DNA of 64,000 nt from JAICLK01 sp963742655 (GTDB lineage Bacteria; Patescibacteriota; Saccharimonadia; Saccharimonadales; UBA4665). The stretch covers positions 434,001-498,000 of the forward strand of contig CAVUMM010000005.1 in NCBI GenBank assembly GCA_963742655.1. Reading direction: 5' to 3'. The position numbers and the translations under genes are program-made. Each line of letters starts with the position of its first letter. The stretch's first letter is position 1. Shown piece after piece: positions 1 through 8,792 of this stretch. The notes beneath the pieces were generated by a model. The model saw only the letters and a program-made list of their open reading frames with translations. It was not told where the DNA came from and did not search any database.

Positions 1-1
1 C

Positions 2-406
2 CGAAGTCTTTGGAAAGCTTGGCTGTCGCACCGATTTGCCAAAAAGCGGCACATCGAGCGCAACATGGTTGTCTACTCGGCACTCGCCGGTTTGGTTTAT
101 CTGGCGATGGCTTCCGGCCAGCTGTGGCTCGTTTGGGCAATTCTGGGGCACGATGTGGTCCAGGCTCTGTCGGGCCAGCCGATCGTCGCCAAGCTCAATG
201 ACCACATCGAGCACGAGTTTCGGGCGACGATGAACAGCTTGGTCAATCTGGTCCAGCGGTTGACATATTCGCTGGCCGGACCGTTCGTCGGGCTTTTGGT
301 CGACAAACGCGGATTGCCCACGGGCTTCGCCGTCACAGGTCTGACCTGCAGCGCCATAGCTTTTGTAGCACTGGCGCGCCTGCACAAACTCAAAACATTC
401 AAATAA
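2..406 (+). CDS. MFS-type transporter, C-terminal part (5' end outside window)
   Basis: The reading frame is open from base 2 and ends at TAA 404-406, so only about the last 134 residues are present. They hold two to three hydrophobic segments and a short loop with DKRGLPTGFAV, resembling the cytoplasmic loop and last helices of a major facilitator permease. The substrate cannot be read from this part. A strong hairpin follows at once, so this is the last gene of its unit. The family call rests on hydropathy and the Asp-Lys-Arg-Gly loop; another polytopic carrier is possible. Confidence 0.55.
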   Translation, partial: RSLWKAWLSHRFAKKRHIERNMVVYSALAGLVYLAMASGQLWLVWAILGHDVVQALSGQPIVAKLNDHIEHEFRATMNSLVNLVQRLTYSLAGPFVGLLVDKRGLPTGFAVTGLTCSAIAFVALARLHKLKTFK

Positions 407-420
407 AGGAGATGACGCCT

Positions 421-452
421 GCCCGAGGGGACCACAATAACCCCTCGGGCTT
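421..452 (+). terminator. Rho-independent-type terminator
   Basis: A perfect 10-bp stem GCCCGAGGGG / CCCCTCGGGC encloses a 10-nt loop, 15 nt after the transporter stop codon. Only a weak T-rich tail follows, so termination efficiency is uncertain. Confidence 0.75.
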
Positions 453-492
453 AACAAGAAATATACGGTTTATTGGTGCTATATATTAATTA

Positions 493-651
493 CTAAAGTA
501 TATGGCGGCGCAGTAGCCTAAGCATAGCATGCCTCGTGGCAGTGGCACGCCGTTGAGCTGGCGCAGATTCTGGTTCGGCAAGTTCAAGCGAAGCGATAAC
601 ACCGGCCATACTCCCGGCAAAATTTTCAAGTTCGTCGCCCATAAATCCCAT
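493..651 (-). other. Possible frameshifted C-terminus of the 626-1264 protein
   Basis: A 52-codon frame on the minus strand overlaps the 3' end of the preceding gene in another phase. Opened upstream it reads an amphipathic helix with KAMGFMGDELENFAG and a basic C-terminus, more protein-like than the short tail SNGIYGRRT of the annotated frame. A one-base indel near 675-700 would join the two into a protein of about 260 residues. It could instead be a small overlapping gene. No Shine-Dalgarno site is visible for independent translation. Confidence 0.4.
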
Positions 652-1264
652 TGCTTTTGCCAGCCGCGAAGCAGACCTTTGCGGCTTCGCCGACCGTAGT
701 CACGGCTCGATGCATTTCAATCTGGCCGCGTTTGCCGGCCGGTTTCGACCCGAGTAATGGATCAGTCTGTAAATTGCGTGAACGTAACGTATTTAGTGAT
801 ATACCTGCAGGGCCGAGCACGTGTGGTTCGGGCTGAACCAATAGTCTGGTTTCGCCCGCAAGTTCAATAATTTCCGGTACCACCGCTGGATGGCCGGGGT
901 AACCCGGGTAGCTTACGGGGTCGTACATTCGATGCGGGTCATATTTTGGCGTACAAACAACGGTAGTTTTAGCCGCTCCCCTTATTGCGGCCATTGCCCA
1001 AAGCCTTCCAGAAGTTGCTCTCTCATCATTTTGCGGGATAATTTCTAAACACCCCTCGCCATACAATGCGATATCGATTTTAGCGGAAGGGCTGCCAACG
1101 TCTAATGACTCTACGGAAACCAAATACCCCGAATCGCGGACTTCGCGAAGCCCGCTTTCATGCGCCGCTACGACCACATCAAATCCCGGCGTGTCGCGAA
1201 GCGTTTCGAGGGCCGTAATCCAAGCAAGATCCGGTTGTTGCGCGTGTTCACCAGGGGAAGTCAT
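626..1264 (-). CDS. Hypothetical soluble protein
   Basis: This 212-residue protein belongs to no family I recognise. It has no signal peptide or membrane segment. The middle has a hydrophobic core (DVVVAAHESG, KTTVVCTP) followed by a Pro/Tyr-rich stretch YDPVSYPGYPGHP. The ATG at 1264 follows a TATATT box by 11 nt on the minus strand. Its C-terminus may be cut by a frameshift, since a coding-like frame continues to 493. The downstream neighbour on this strand is that fragment; upstream lies the COG4705 membrane protein. Confidence 0.6.
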   Translation of the reverse strand: MTSPGEHAQQPDLAWITALETLRDTPGFDVVVAAHESGLREVRDSGYLVSVESLDVGSPSAKIDIALYGEGCLEIIPQNDERATSGRLWAMAAIRGAAKTTVVCTPKYDPHRMYDPVSYPGYPGHPAVVPEIIELAGETRLLVQPEPHVLGPAGISLNTLRSRNLQTDPLLGSKPAGKRGQIEMHRAVTTVGEAAKVCFAAGKSNGIYGRRT

Positions 1265-1299
1265 AATTGTGATTCAATATATCATTGTTTTGTAGTTTG

Positions 1300-2106
1300 T
1301 CAATGTGGCCGAAGAACCGCAGCAGGATCTTCGTGTTTTGCTTCTTCACGGTTGAACATCATATAGCCGACAAAGATGACGATAAGGATTGCCAGTAGCA
1401 AGCTCACTATGCCATCGCCCCAGCCGAGGCCGCCGGCAGTTTTGGGCTTGCCGAACCAGTCGGCGAAAGAAGCGCCAAGCGGCCGCGTAAGGATGTAAGC
1501 GCACCAGAATGTCAGAACTTCATTCGCCCTGAACAACCAGCGAGCTGCAGCCGGCACAGCAATCAATGCCATAAACAATAAAGCCGATGAAAAGTAACCC
1601 AGGCCAAGCGTCAGGGCCGTCATGTCGCCGGCGGCGGTACCAAGCGCGAAAGTGGCCATCACTGTGACCCAATAAAACAGTTCGCGCCGGCGAGTATAGA
1701 TGCTGTGGATCGACAATGTGCCTTCACTCTTATTCCATGCAATAAAAACCGTGGCCAGTGCAAATGCGAAAATGGCAGTCGAAACAAAGTAGGGCACGCC
1801 AAATTGGATGTGCAAAACATCGGCCGCCATCGTCCCAAAAATCGCCACCATGAGTACGGCCAACCAGTAGACCCAGGCAATATAGCGCCGCACCCAAAAT
1901 TGCAGAATGATAGCAATCAAAAATCCAACACCGCCGAGGGCAACTGCAATATACGGATTGATTCGGAACACCAAATAATCTGATGTAGATTCGCCCATGG
2001 CAGTCGTCAGCAGTTTCACGATCCAGAATAGCGCCGTGATTTCCGGCACTTTCCGGACCAGAGTTTTGGCGGCGTTTGCCGTCGAATTCACCAATTGATG
2101 AGCCAT
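1300..2106 (-). CDS. COG4705-type polytopic membrane protein
   Basis: The 268-residue protein has about seven hydrophobic segments. The N-terminal motif KVPEITALFWIVKLLTTAMGE and the later ATFALGTAAGD are hallmarks of the COG4705 family of uncharacterised membrane proteins, which contains two similar halves; both halves are visible here. The function of the family is unknown to me. The start at 2106 is supported by TATAAT (2115-2120 on the plus strand, read on minus) only 8 nt before the ATG, a leaderless arrangement. The C-terminal tail (NREEAKHEDPA) is hydrophilic and probably cytoplasmic. Confidence 0.8.
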   Translation of the reverse strand: MAHQLVNSTANAAKTLVRKVPEITALFWIVKLLTTAMGESTSDYLVFRINPYIAVALGGVGFLIAIILQFWVRRYIAWVYWLAVLMVAIFGTMAADVLHIQFGVPYFVSTAIFAFALATVFIAWNKSEGTLSIHSIYTRRRELFYWVTVMATFALGTAAGDMTALTLGLGYFSSALLFMALIAVPAAARWLFRANEVLTFWCAYILTRPLGASFADWFGKPKTAGGLGWGDGIVSLLLAILIVIFVGYMMFNREEAKHEDPAAVLRPH

Positions 2107-2303
2107 TACTGCAGATTATACCGCTTTTAATCATCTCTTACCTGAAGAAGCAGGTTGGCGCGAGACGACTTGCAGCAATGTATCGTACCGGTTCGAGGTG
2201 AAGATGCTTACTACCTAACTGTTAGTCACGTCACTGCATTATTTTGCAATTGCAGCCACACTATATGACTGTAACCTTTAGAGGTTTCAGGACAGGGGGG
2301 TGT

Positions 2304-2708
2304 ATGGACAAGCTGGTCGCGTTTTTATCGTTGATAAATCTTCTCGTATTAGAAATCGGAAGCTTCGTATCGCCCGATAAGCCGATAATGTGGCTGGCAA
2401 GCACGTCGATAGCCTACGAAATTACCCGCGCCGTACTGATATTTTTGCTCATACTGTTGATTACAACTCATCCGCCGCGCAAAGCCATACTGCGTACGCT
2501 CGTCGGGCTGATTTCCATCGCCGTTTTGTCGGCGGTCGTTGTCCTGACGTTTGGCTACTACGGCAACATGCCGGTGCTGGATAGCCTGACATTGGCGGCG
2601 GCGGGCGTAGCCATGGGCATTATGGCGCTCGAGATTACAGATGAAAATGAATATATGGACATAGCCGTGCTGAATCAAACTAAGCGTAACAAGACGCACG
2701 CTCATTAA
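2304..2708 (+). CDS. Small four-helix membrane protein, unknown
   Basis: From ATG 2304 the product is 134 residues with four hydrophobic segments (about residues 4-20, 32-50, 60-82, 88-106) and a hydrophilic tail ending KRNKTHAH. ATG 2304 is preferred to an in-frame start 60 nt upstream because a G-rich Shine-Dalgarno stretch (AGGGGGG) lies 4 nt before it and the hydrophobic region begins right after. The next gene, yggT, follows after 16 nt with its own ribosome site, so the two probably form an operon. I do not recognise the family. Confidence 0.7.
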   Translation: MDKLVAFLSLINLLVLEIGSFVSPDKPIMWLASTSIAYEITRAVLIFLLILLITTHPPRKAILRTLVGLISIAVLSAVVVLTFGYYGNMPVLDSLTLAAAGVAMGIMALEITDENEYMDIAVLNQTKRNKTHAH

Positions 2709-2724
2709 TGAGAGGGAGGTTTAT

Positions 2725-3123
2725 ATGGCACACGTAGTAAGAAGTTATCGCGAAATCGATGGTGCGACACGACCGGAAATTGTCAATGATGAATACGACG
2801 ATTATCCCGTCACCGCGACCGGCACCAATATGATTGCCCGGGTGGTATGGATAATTTCCGATCTGTTACTGCTGCTTTTGATGCTGCGGTTCGTTTTCGC
2901 ATTGCTTGGCGCGAACCCGGCAAATCCGTTCGCGAATTTCATATATACGTTAAGTTATCCTTTCGTGGCGCCGTTCTTCGGCCTGTTCAGTTACAACGAC
3001 ATCCATTACGGCGTGTCGCGGTTCGAGATATTCACGCTGGTGGCGATGGCGGTGTACACGCTTATCGCATATATCATCATCCGCGTACTATCATTCAATC
3101 GGAGGACACCTGTGGGTTACTAA
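2725..3123 (+). CDS. YggT family membrane protein
   Basis: This 132-residue protein has a hydrophilic N-terminus of about 35 residues, then a hydrophobic pair typical of YggT: a first helix (VVWIISDLLLLLLMLRFVFALLGANPANPF), the conserved loop ANFIYTLSYPFVAPF, and a second helix before RRTPVGY. YggT proteins are small inner-membrane proteins, sometimes linked to osmotic tolerance or division, with no agreed biochemical role. GAGAGGGAGG lies 7 nt before the ATG. It follows the four-helix membrane gene closely and precedes YihY. Confidence 0.9.
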   Translation: MAHVVRSYREIDGATRPEIVNDEYDDYPVTATGTNMIARVVWIISDLLLLLLMLRFVFALLGANPANPFANFIYTLSYPFVAPFFGLFSYNDIHYGVSRFEIFTLVAMAVYTLIAYIIIRVLSFNRRTPVGY

Positions 3124-3180
3124 CGTATCGCAGTTGAAATAGTTTTGAAAAACAGCCAAAAAAGCCTTTAATATTTACTA

Positions 3181-4116
3181 ATGGCGATAATCGGCAGCGC
3201 AAAACGATTCATGCAATTTTATGGCGAAGACCGCGTTGGGATGCTCAGCGCGGCCTTCGCGTACGTGACGATTTTTTCCATCGGGCCGCTGCTGCTGGTG
3301 TTGATAAGCATCGTGGGGCTGGTATTCGGCGAAAAAGCGGCGGCTGGCCAATTGTATTCGAATCTTGTTGATTTGTTTGGCTCGGGCACGGCAAAAACGA
3401 TTCAAAATGTCGTGATGCACACACACCACACTGGCGATAATGTACTCGCGCTTGCGATTGGAATCATCGGGGTTGTCTTCGCGTCTATCGCGCTGACCAG
3501 CCAATTGCAGAATTCGTTTAACGCCATTTACGACGTGGGGCCGGACCCGAAAGCCGGCATCAAGCGCACCGTGTATGCGAAGTTGAAGAATTTCCTGCTG
3601 GTGCTCGTAGCCGGGCTGGCAATCACCGCGTCTATCGTCGCGACTACGTTAGTATTCGCCGCCGGGTCCAAAGCGCAAGCCTGGTTCGGAACGTCGGGCG
3701 CCGTGCTGGAAGCATTGAACAGCCTTGGATTCTGGATAATTTTCACGCTTATAGTATACGGTCTGTACCGCACGCTGCCGGATGTCGTCATCCCCAGAAG
3801 AATCGTAGCGGTGACGGCGTTGGTCGTGTCGCTATTATTTTTGGCCGGCAGACTGGTGCTCGGCCTGATAATCGGCAATAACGGTACGGTCAGCGCATAC
3901 GGCGCGGCGGCATCATTCGTATCGCTGATGCTGTGGGCATACTATAGCGGCCAGATCCTGTTCATCGGCGCCGAAGGCATCAAACTGTACGCCTACAACC
4001 GCTCGTTGGATTTCAAACCTAAGCGGTTCAATGTCAGACATAAGACCATTCGCGTTGACTCCAATAGCATAGCCGGCAAATTCCTAGAAGCCTGGCAACG
4101 CGGCAGACAGAAATAG
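3181..4116 (+). CDS. YihY/virulence factor BrkB family membrane protein
   Basis: The 311-residue protein shows the six-helix YihY/BrkB layout. The N-terminal FYGEDRVGMLSAAFAYVTIFSIGPLLLVLISI corresponds to the family segment that places an Ala-Phe-Tyr-like motif before the first long helix. Later helices include GAAASFVSLMLWAYYSGQILFIGAEG, with the conserved Tyr-Tyr-Ser near the last helix. The protein was once misnamed RNase BN; transport or envelope functions are suspected. TAATAT (3169-3174) sits 6 nt before the ATG with TTGAAA 18 bp upstream, so the mRNA is probably leaderless. Confidence 0.9.
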   Translation: MAIIGSAKRFMQFYGEDRVGMLSAAFAYVTIFSIGPLLLVLISIVGLVFGEKAAAGQLYSNLVDLFGSGTAKTIQNVVMHTHHTGDNVLALAIGIIGVVFASIALTSQLQNSFNAIYDVGPDPKAGIKRTVYAKLKNFLLVLVAGLAITASIVATTLVFAAGSKAQAWFGTSGAVLEALNSLGFWIIFTLIVYGLYRTLPDVVIPRRIVAVTALVVSLLFLAGRLVLGLIIGNNGTVSAYGAAASFVSLMLWAYYSGQILFIGAEGIKLYAYNRSLDFKPKRFNVRHKTIRVDSNSIAGKFLEAWQRGRQK

Positions 4117-4196
4117 GGGTGATTGCGACTTGGGCCCGGCGCAGAATTATTGCTTATGCTTGAGTATGATGCATGTGATGCTTTACGCTGTAGTTT

Positions 4197-4700
4197 ATGG
4201 CGACCAATGAGTTCGGCATAGCGTATGTGGCGCCGAATATAGAGGAATGTTATCGTGCCGGCGACTATGAATCGTGCGGCCGCTTGCTGGAGCGATTACC
4301 GATCGGCAGCGTTTTGGAAATCGATCTAATAATGTTTCAGCTGGACGAAGCGCATTCCTTCGAGCGCGATCTGATGGCGCAAAGTCTTGCGGAAGGTGCG
4401 GAACAGGCCGTCATTCGATCGATTCATGGGACATTGGCGCTTAGCGGTCAGGTATTGGAGACGGGACTTGATCGAAGCTACTCACGATTTGCAAAGATCT
4501 TAGATTTTTCCGGCTATGTATCACCCGCATTTTTTTCGTATGCACGTCCTGTAAAAGATGCGCTTCCGTTTCCCGGGTGGCATGATGTCAGAAGGTGGCA
4601 GAAGATGAGAAGTTGGTTCCCATATACTAAAAATCGGTTGGTATTCCAGGCGGCTGACAATACTGTGCAGGCGTGGCAATTCATAACCTTTACGGGGTAA
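4197..4700 (+). CDS. Hypothetical acidic protein
   Basis: The 167-residue product is soluble, without signal peptide or membrane segment, and I recognise no family. The first half is acidic with several Cys residues (ECYRAGDYESCGRLLERLP), which resembles a short helical repeat; the second half has an aromatic-rich patch (FFSYARPVKDALPFPGWHDVRRWQKM). No clear Shine-Dalgarno site precedes ATG 4197, and the AT-rich bases upstream do not contain a well-placed -10 box, so the start is only the likeliest. Confidence 0.55.
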   Translation: MATNEFGIAYVAPNIEECYRAGDYESCGRLLERLPIGSVLEIDLIMFQLDEAHSFERDLMAQSLAEGAEQAVIRSIHGTLALSGQVLETGLDRSYSRFAKILDFSGYVSPAFFSYARPVKDALPFPGWHDVRRWQKMRSWFPYTKNRLVFQAADNTVQAWQFITFTG

Positions 4701-4767
4701 CTTTATGCGGCGGAAAAAAGCTTTGATGACATCGACGGGTATGCTTAAAAAGTGGGAGAGTAGCAAT

Positions 4768-5337
4768 ATGAAAAAGTTCATTCCATGGATGGCCGCTGCA
4801 GCGATAATCGTTGTAACCTTCGGTACGATGTACGGGGCCGTGCAACAATCGCAACGAAATGACGGCGACATGCCGCAGGTACAGATGGCGCAGGATATGG
4901 CGTCCGCGCTGAACGATGGCGTTATGCCGAACGTTGCGATGACACGCAATGTCGAAGCTTCGGATAGTGTCAATATTGAAACAAGCCTGGACCCGTTCAC
5001 GATAATTTATTCCAAATCCGGTGAACCGATAGCCAGTTCGGGATATATAAAAAGTAATATTCCGGAAGACACGATGCCAAAAGTCCCGTTCGGCGTGCTG
5101 AAAGCTGCCGACAACAAACCGTATCACCGCGTAACCTGGCAGCCGGAAAATGGCGTTCGCATCGCTGCCGTAGCTGTGGCCGCCAACAATTATTACGTGC
5201 TGAGCGGCCGGTCGATGAAGCTGCTCGAGCAAAATGAGCTGCGCACATTTCAAGTTGCCGCGTTCGGTTGCGCGGTTTCGCTCGGGATTTTGGCGGTCGC
5301 ATTCGCGGCGACACAAAGCTTGACTCGAAAAAAATAA
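4768..5337 (+). CDS. Bitopic membrane protein with extracytoplasmic domain
   Basis: From ATG 4768 the protein has 189 residues: a helix at about 4-22 (WMAAAAIIVVTFGTMYGAV), a Met/Asp-rich external segment, a folded-looking domain (TIIYSKSGEPIASSGYI) and a second helix near 160-180 before the tail TRKK. The architecture of two helices flanking a 130-residue external domain resembles small sensor-like proteins, but no family is recognised. GGGAGAG lies upstream of ATG 4768; an alternative start at 4705 would add 21 hydrophilic residues. Confidence 0.6.
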   Translation: MKKFIPWMAAAAIIVVTFGTMYGAVQQSQRNDGDMPQVQMAQDMASALNDGVMPNVAMTRNVEASDSVNIETSLDPFTIIYSKSGEPIASSGYIKSNIPEDTMPKVPFGVLKAADNKPYHRVTWQPENGVRIAAVAVAANNYYVLSGRSMKLLEQNELRTFQVAAFGCAVSLGILAVAFAATQSLTRKK

Positions 5338-5387
5338 CCACCAATATTACCATTTGCATTTTGCGGCAATAGCAATATGATGGTGGC

Positions 5388-6236
5388 ATGAGTACCGATC
5401 CTGAACGAACGTATTCGCAGGGTGAAGTTGCGGCTGCACTACTAATTGCGCACGAAGAAATTTATGGCAGAGGCAGCACGGCCGCAGCGTATGTTACTGC
5501 GCAAACCGTCATCGCGTTAGAACGCGGGCCGCGTGAGGAAGCGGATCAAGCGGCAGTCGACCCGTCTACTCCATTCGCCGAGCGCATGGACAGCGTCAGG
5601 ACTCCGAATGAATTGGCAGGTTTGATTGGCGAAGCGTATCGGCGGCTTCGGCCGGCGTATCTTGCCGGCCTCAAACCCAATGATCATGCCCAAGAAAGTG
5701 ACGTAATAAAAACGCGCGTTGTCGATGACCACCAAGCGGTAATAGGTGAATTTCGTTTGTTTTATGGCACGGACTGGGGAAACCCGATAGCGGTTATTGC
5801 GCTCGAAGGCGACCCCGAATCACCATTTGACCCCGAGCGGCCGGTCGGTGATGATAGTCATTTCTATTACGAAGTTTACGTTTTCAGTAAGCTGCTTCGC
5901 AGCACTGTTATGGACGCGGAGATTGACGTCAGATACTTACAGGCGATACGATCGCTTATGAATCCAAGTGGTACTTCAAGCGTCCCATTGGAAGATACGG
6001 GCGCAATTTATGAATTTGAACCTGGCGGGGCGTCAGGGGGAATCGCACGGAATATTTTCGGGCAGCTCGACCGAGTGGTCGCGTATTATGTAAATGAATG
6101 CGTGATTTTGGGCGAAAGTATCACATACTCAGTGGCGCGGGATTTGGGTTACGCTAATCCGCAGACTGGAATGTTAGTGCGGGGCTGGCAGGCTAGAATT
6201 CGCAGCGAACATCCGGACCTTTTCGCTGCCGCCTAA
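5388..6236 (+). CDS. Hypothetical protein
   Basis: This 282-residue soluble protein has no recognised domain. It begins with an Ala/Glu-rich helical region (GEVAAALLIAHEEIYGRG) and ends with AARIRSEHPDLFAAA-like helix. The centre contains an Asp/Pro-rich loop and YYEVYVFSKLLRS. TATGAT (5376-5381) ends 6 nt before ATG 5388, which fixes the start as a leaderless one. It belongs to a scattered set of orphan acidic proteins in this window that share this promoter style but not visible sequence. Confidence 0.65.
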   Translation: MSTDPERTYSQGEVAAALLIAHEEIYGRGSTAAAYVTAQTVIALERGPREEADQAAVDPSTPFAERMDSVRTPNELAGLIGEAYRRLRPAYLAGLKPNDHAQESDVIKTRVVDDHQAVIGEFRLFYGTDWGNPIAVIALEGDPESPFDPERPVGDDSHFYYEVYVFSKLLRSTVMDAEIDVRYLQAIRSLMNPSGTSSVPLEDTGAIYEFEPGGASGGIARNIFGQLDRVVAYYVNECVILGESITYSVARDLGYANPQTGMLVRGWQARIRSEHPDLFAAA

Positions 6237-6296
6237 GCGAGTCGTCGTGACACCCGTGATTGCTTACGACGAAATAATCCAGTATAATTGCAACAG

Positions 6297-6839
6297 ATGT
6301 CAGAAGGTCTATTTATAGGCCCTGCTCCTGCAGAGGATCCTACTCAAGCATATCTCAAAAAGGTAATGCCGACAGAGCTGATAATTGGCGAGGACCCTTG
6401 GATGCCAATCCGGGAACGCTATGATTGGCGCGGTATTTTCGCTTGGCTCGAAGAAACTTACGGCACCGCCTTTGATGAAGTCGATATTTTCGTATTTGAT
6501 TCAGAGGGGTTGACCGATGACGAAGAGAGATTGGCCGAGCTGTATGATGCCGACCGCAAAACCTTAACAGTCGCAACTGCACTGGAAGAGTTTCTCGGCT
6601 ACTTGCCCGGCACTGCCGACCCGCAGCGAAACAACAGGAACAGGACGCTGTGTTTTTGGTTGCCAGGCAGCGTAGAAGCAATTCATGCGGCGACTCGTAG
6701 CGTAGACCATCGTCATGCTGAACGTCAGAGCGGAGCGTACCAGAACCGATGGCCAGTACGTTGGCGCATTACGAACGGCGATACGATAGTGTTTACCGAG
6801 TTAAATCGTGACTGGGAACCGGTGCCCATCGAACATTAG
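6297..6839 (+). CDS. Hypothetical protein
   Basis: The 180-residue product has an acidic first half (EDPWMPIRERYDWRGIFAWLEETYG, EVDIFVFDSEGLTDDEERLAEL) and a basic, aromatic second half (RNNRNRTLCFWLPGSVEAIHAATRSVDHRHAE). No family is recognised. ATG 6297 is chosen over an in-frame TTG 9 nt upstream because TATAAT (6283-6288) lies 8 nt before it, matching the leaderless pattern; the TTG would lie inside the -10 box. It stands alone, followed by about 120 nt without a feature. Confidence 0.65.
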   Translation: MSEGLFIGPAPAEDPTQAYLKKVMPTELIIGEDPWMPIRERYDWRGIFAWLEETYGTAFDEVDIFVFDSEGLTDDEERLAELYDADRKTLTVATALEEFLGYLPGTADPQRNNRNRTLCFWLPGSVEAIHAATRSVDHRHAERQSGAYQNRWPVRWRITNGDTIVFTELNRDWEPVPIEH

Positions 6840-6959
6840 GGACTGTCAGTAACTACAGCACCGGCAAATCAAAGTTTGAGTCGTCGACCCCAGGCTGATT
6901 GTCGTCGCCTCGTGAAACTATAGCCCCAACCAGCCCTGCCGAGCTATTATGATTTGCGT

Positions 6960-7175
6960 TCAGCCTTCTATATAACCCTTTCCCATCCTTTGGAAAGCGC
7001 GCATAAATCGTCGATTCATGCCAGAGCGATTTTCCAGTATCTCAGCCTCGAGCGCAGCTGGCATATCGTGCGAACTATCATCCGCCGGCTCATCGGGATT
7101 GATTAAATATTGCCGGGATTGTACTTTTGGGTGTTTTTGCTGTTTATGCGTGATTGCAGAATATGTTCGAGACAT
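6960..7175 (-). CDS. Small hypothetical protein
   Basis: A 71-residue minus-strand frame starts at ATG 7175, preceded by a G-rich stretch (GGGGGGTGG) usable as a ribosome site. The product is charged, with DEPADDSSHDMPAALEAEILENR and a basic end RRFMRAFQRMGKGY. A plus-strand frame over the same bases (7018-7272) is Ser/Cys-rich and looks like a shadow. The gene is divergent from the Crp/Fnr regulator, so both may answer to the palindrome at 7284-7307. No family is recognised. Confidence 0.5.
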   Translation of the reverse strand: MSRTYSAITHKQQKHPKVQSRQYLINPDEPADDSSHDMPAALEAEILENRSGMNRRFMRAFQRMGKGYIEG

Positions 7176-7283
7176 AACCACCCCCCATTATTTGCATGGC
7201 CTGACAAAGCTTAGCATTTTTGTAACATTTTACTGCCGGTCGATGCCATTAACACCAGCTTACCAGTACTGACTTTACAGGTG

Positions 7284-7307
7284 TTGCATACATAAGTATG
7301 TATGCAA
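7284..7307. promoter_or_regulatory. 24-bp perfect palindrome, probable operator
   Basis: Arms TTGCATACATA and TATGTATGCAA (11 bp, perfect) flank a 2-bp centre. It lies about 53 bp upstream of the expected transcription start of the Crp/Fnr-type gene at 7349, between two divergent genes. A matching half (TTGCATACATAA) recurs at 12058 in front of the greA-like gene. Palindromes of this size suit a dimeric regulator; autoregulation by the adjacent Crp/Fnr protein is an inference. Confidence 0.7.
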
Positions 7308-7348
7308 AGTCACAGTAACGTTACGCTTATTCGCGCATAATTCAAACC

Positions 7349-8026
7349 ATGAAAAGGACACCATTAGCAGTTATGCCAATGCTGAGAGCCAGGGACGAAA
7401 GTATTGTCGCCCACTTTAGCGGTGGCACAGTGATGCATTTTTCGAAAGCAGGAACGATAATTAACGGCTACGATGAACCTGAAGGGGTGTACCTGATTAA
7501 AAAAGGATTCGTGAAAGCGTATTCTATATCACAAGCCGGCCACGGTAATTTGCTGTTAATTCATCAGGCCGGGGAATTCATACCTTTACCTTGGGCCCTG
7601 GATGGTGAATACGCTACAGGCTTGTTTTATGAAGCTATAACAGATGTTACGGTGCTGCGTGCCCCCAAGGGAAAGCTTCGAACCGCCATGGGCAATAATG
7701 CATGGCTTTCGCAAGAAGTACTTAAACAAGCAGTTAATATCATTAGCGTTTACACGCAGCGTATACAGACTTTGCAGTTCCGGTCGGCGCGTGGACGAAT
7801 TATTGCAGAGCTCATAAATTTGACTGCGAGATTCGGCAATCACAAAGGCGCAAACATTCAAATCGACGCCCCATTAACCCACCAAGATTTGGCCGATTCC
7901 ATAAACATGTCGCGCGAGACAGCAAGTAAAGCATTGGAATTATTGTTTAGGGAAGGGCTCGTCAGCCAGAAAGATCACTTCTTTGTAATCCGGGATTTAC
8001 CCAAGTTGAGAGAGTCACTTAGTTAG
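7349..8026 (+). CDS. Crp/Fnr family transcriptional regulator
   Basis: The 225-residue protein has an N-terminal cyclic-nucleotide-binding-type barrel (residues about 15-125, with GTIINGYDEPEGVYLIKKGFVKAYS), a dimer helix and a C-terminal winged helix-turn-helix (LTHQDLADSINMSRETASKALELLFREGLV, about 172-200). The phosphate-binding cassette of true CRP is absent, so the ligand is unknown, and no Cys cluster for an iron-sulphur centre is seen. CATAAT ends 7 nt before ATG 7349 (leaderless). A 24-bp palindrome upstream may be its own operator. Next downstream is the TasA-like/signal peptidase pair, a plausible target. Confidence 0.9.
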   Translation: MKRTPLAVMPMLRARDESIVAHFSGGTVMHFSKAGTIINGYDEPEGVYLIKKGFVKAYSISQAGHGNLLLIHQAGEFIPLPWALDGEYATGLFYEAITDVTVLRAPKGKLRTAMGNNAWLSQEVLKQAVNIISVYTQRIQTLQFRSARGRIIAELINLTARFGNHKGANIQIDAPLTHQDLADSINMSRETASKALELLFREGLVSQKDHFFVIRDLPKLRESLS

Positions 8027-8198
8027 CTCATTTAGCAAGAAATGCGCATTAATTGCCAGGCGGTGGGCTAAAAAGCTTGTGGATAACTAGCTTGCAAAGC
8101 TTGCAAAATGCTTATGTTAGGTGTACAACGAAAGTACAACTAATTGGGCCTGTCGTAGTAGGAGTTATTGTGGCAGAACCGTAAATAAGGAGGTGGGT

Positions 8199-8774
8199 AT
8201 GTTTAAATTACGAAATATTAATCCAATGGTTCGTGCGATCGGAACCATGGGCGCAGTGGTCGCATTGGCTGGCGGAATTACGATCGCAAATTTAAATACA
8301 AACAACGTAACATTAGCGGCTAATGAGATGGACGTCACGTCAGATGTTCTCCGAATAAGCAATGGCGGAGCGTTCGGTACAAACGTTTCGGGTTTCTCGA
8401 ATGCTAATTTAGTTGTGGGTGATGAAAGTGCGCAACAACCGTTTTATTTTCAGAACTTGGCTAATGCTAACCTTGCATTGACCGCAACAATCCCAGGAAG
8501 CCCAACGGTTAATAATCTAAACCCAACAGGTGTGCACTTTAAATTTTACGATAAAGATGGAACGACTGTTCTGGCAAATACAACTTTGAGCGCACTAGAA
8601 GCGGCGCCGGTTGCACTGGCAGACCAACTTGATGCTAACGCACAAGGGAATGGCGGTGTTTCGGGGACTGAAGGAAATTACTTCTACACAATCACAGTTG
8701 ATCCTTCAGCTGTGACTGGCAGCACTCCAGGAATCCCAAGTTTTGATCTACAGTTTGCGGGTACCTCACTGTAG
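8199..8774 (+). CDS. TasA/CalY-like secreted surface protein
   Basis: From ATG 8199, which has a near-perfect AAGGAGG 6 nt upstream, the product is 191 residues. A signal peptide (residues about 10-40; GTMGAVVALAGGITIANLN) is followed by a beta-rich region with FGTNVSGFSNANLVVGDESAQQPFYFQNLANANL, the start typical of TasA/camelysin-type proteins. Such proteins polymerise or sit on the surface and are cleaved by a SipW-type peptidase, which is exactly the next gene 18 nt downstream. The family assignment rests on this pattern and context, not on a database search. Confidence 0.7.
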   Translation: MFKLRNINPMVRAIGTMGAVVALAGGITIANLNTNNVTLAANEMDVTSDVLRISNGGAFGTNVSGFSNANLVVGDESAQQPFYFQNLANANLALTATIPGSPTVNNLNPTGVHFKFYDKDGTTVLANTTLSALEAAPVALADQLDANAQGNGGVSGTEGNYFYTITVDPSAVTGSTPGIPSFDLQFAGTSL

Positions 8775-8792
8775 GTGTAATAGGTGCTACTA

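Noticed and set aside
7018..7272. 84-codon plus-strand frame
   Set aside because: Ser/Cys-rich, no ribosome site, and it runs across the palindrome and promoter of the Crp/Fnr gene; the minus-strand frame is more protein-like.
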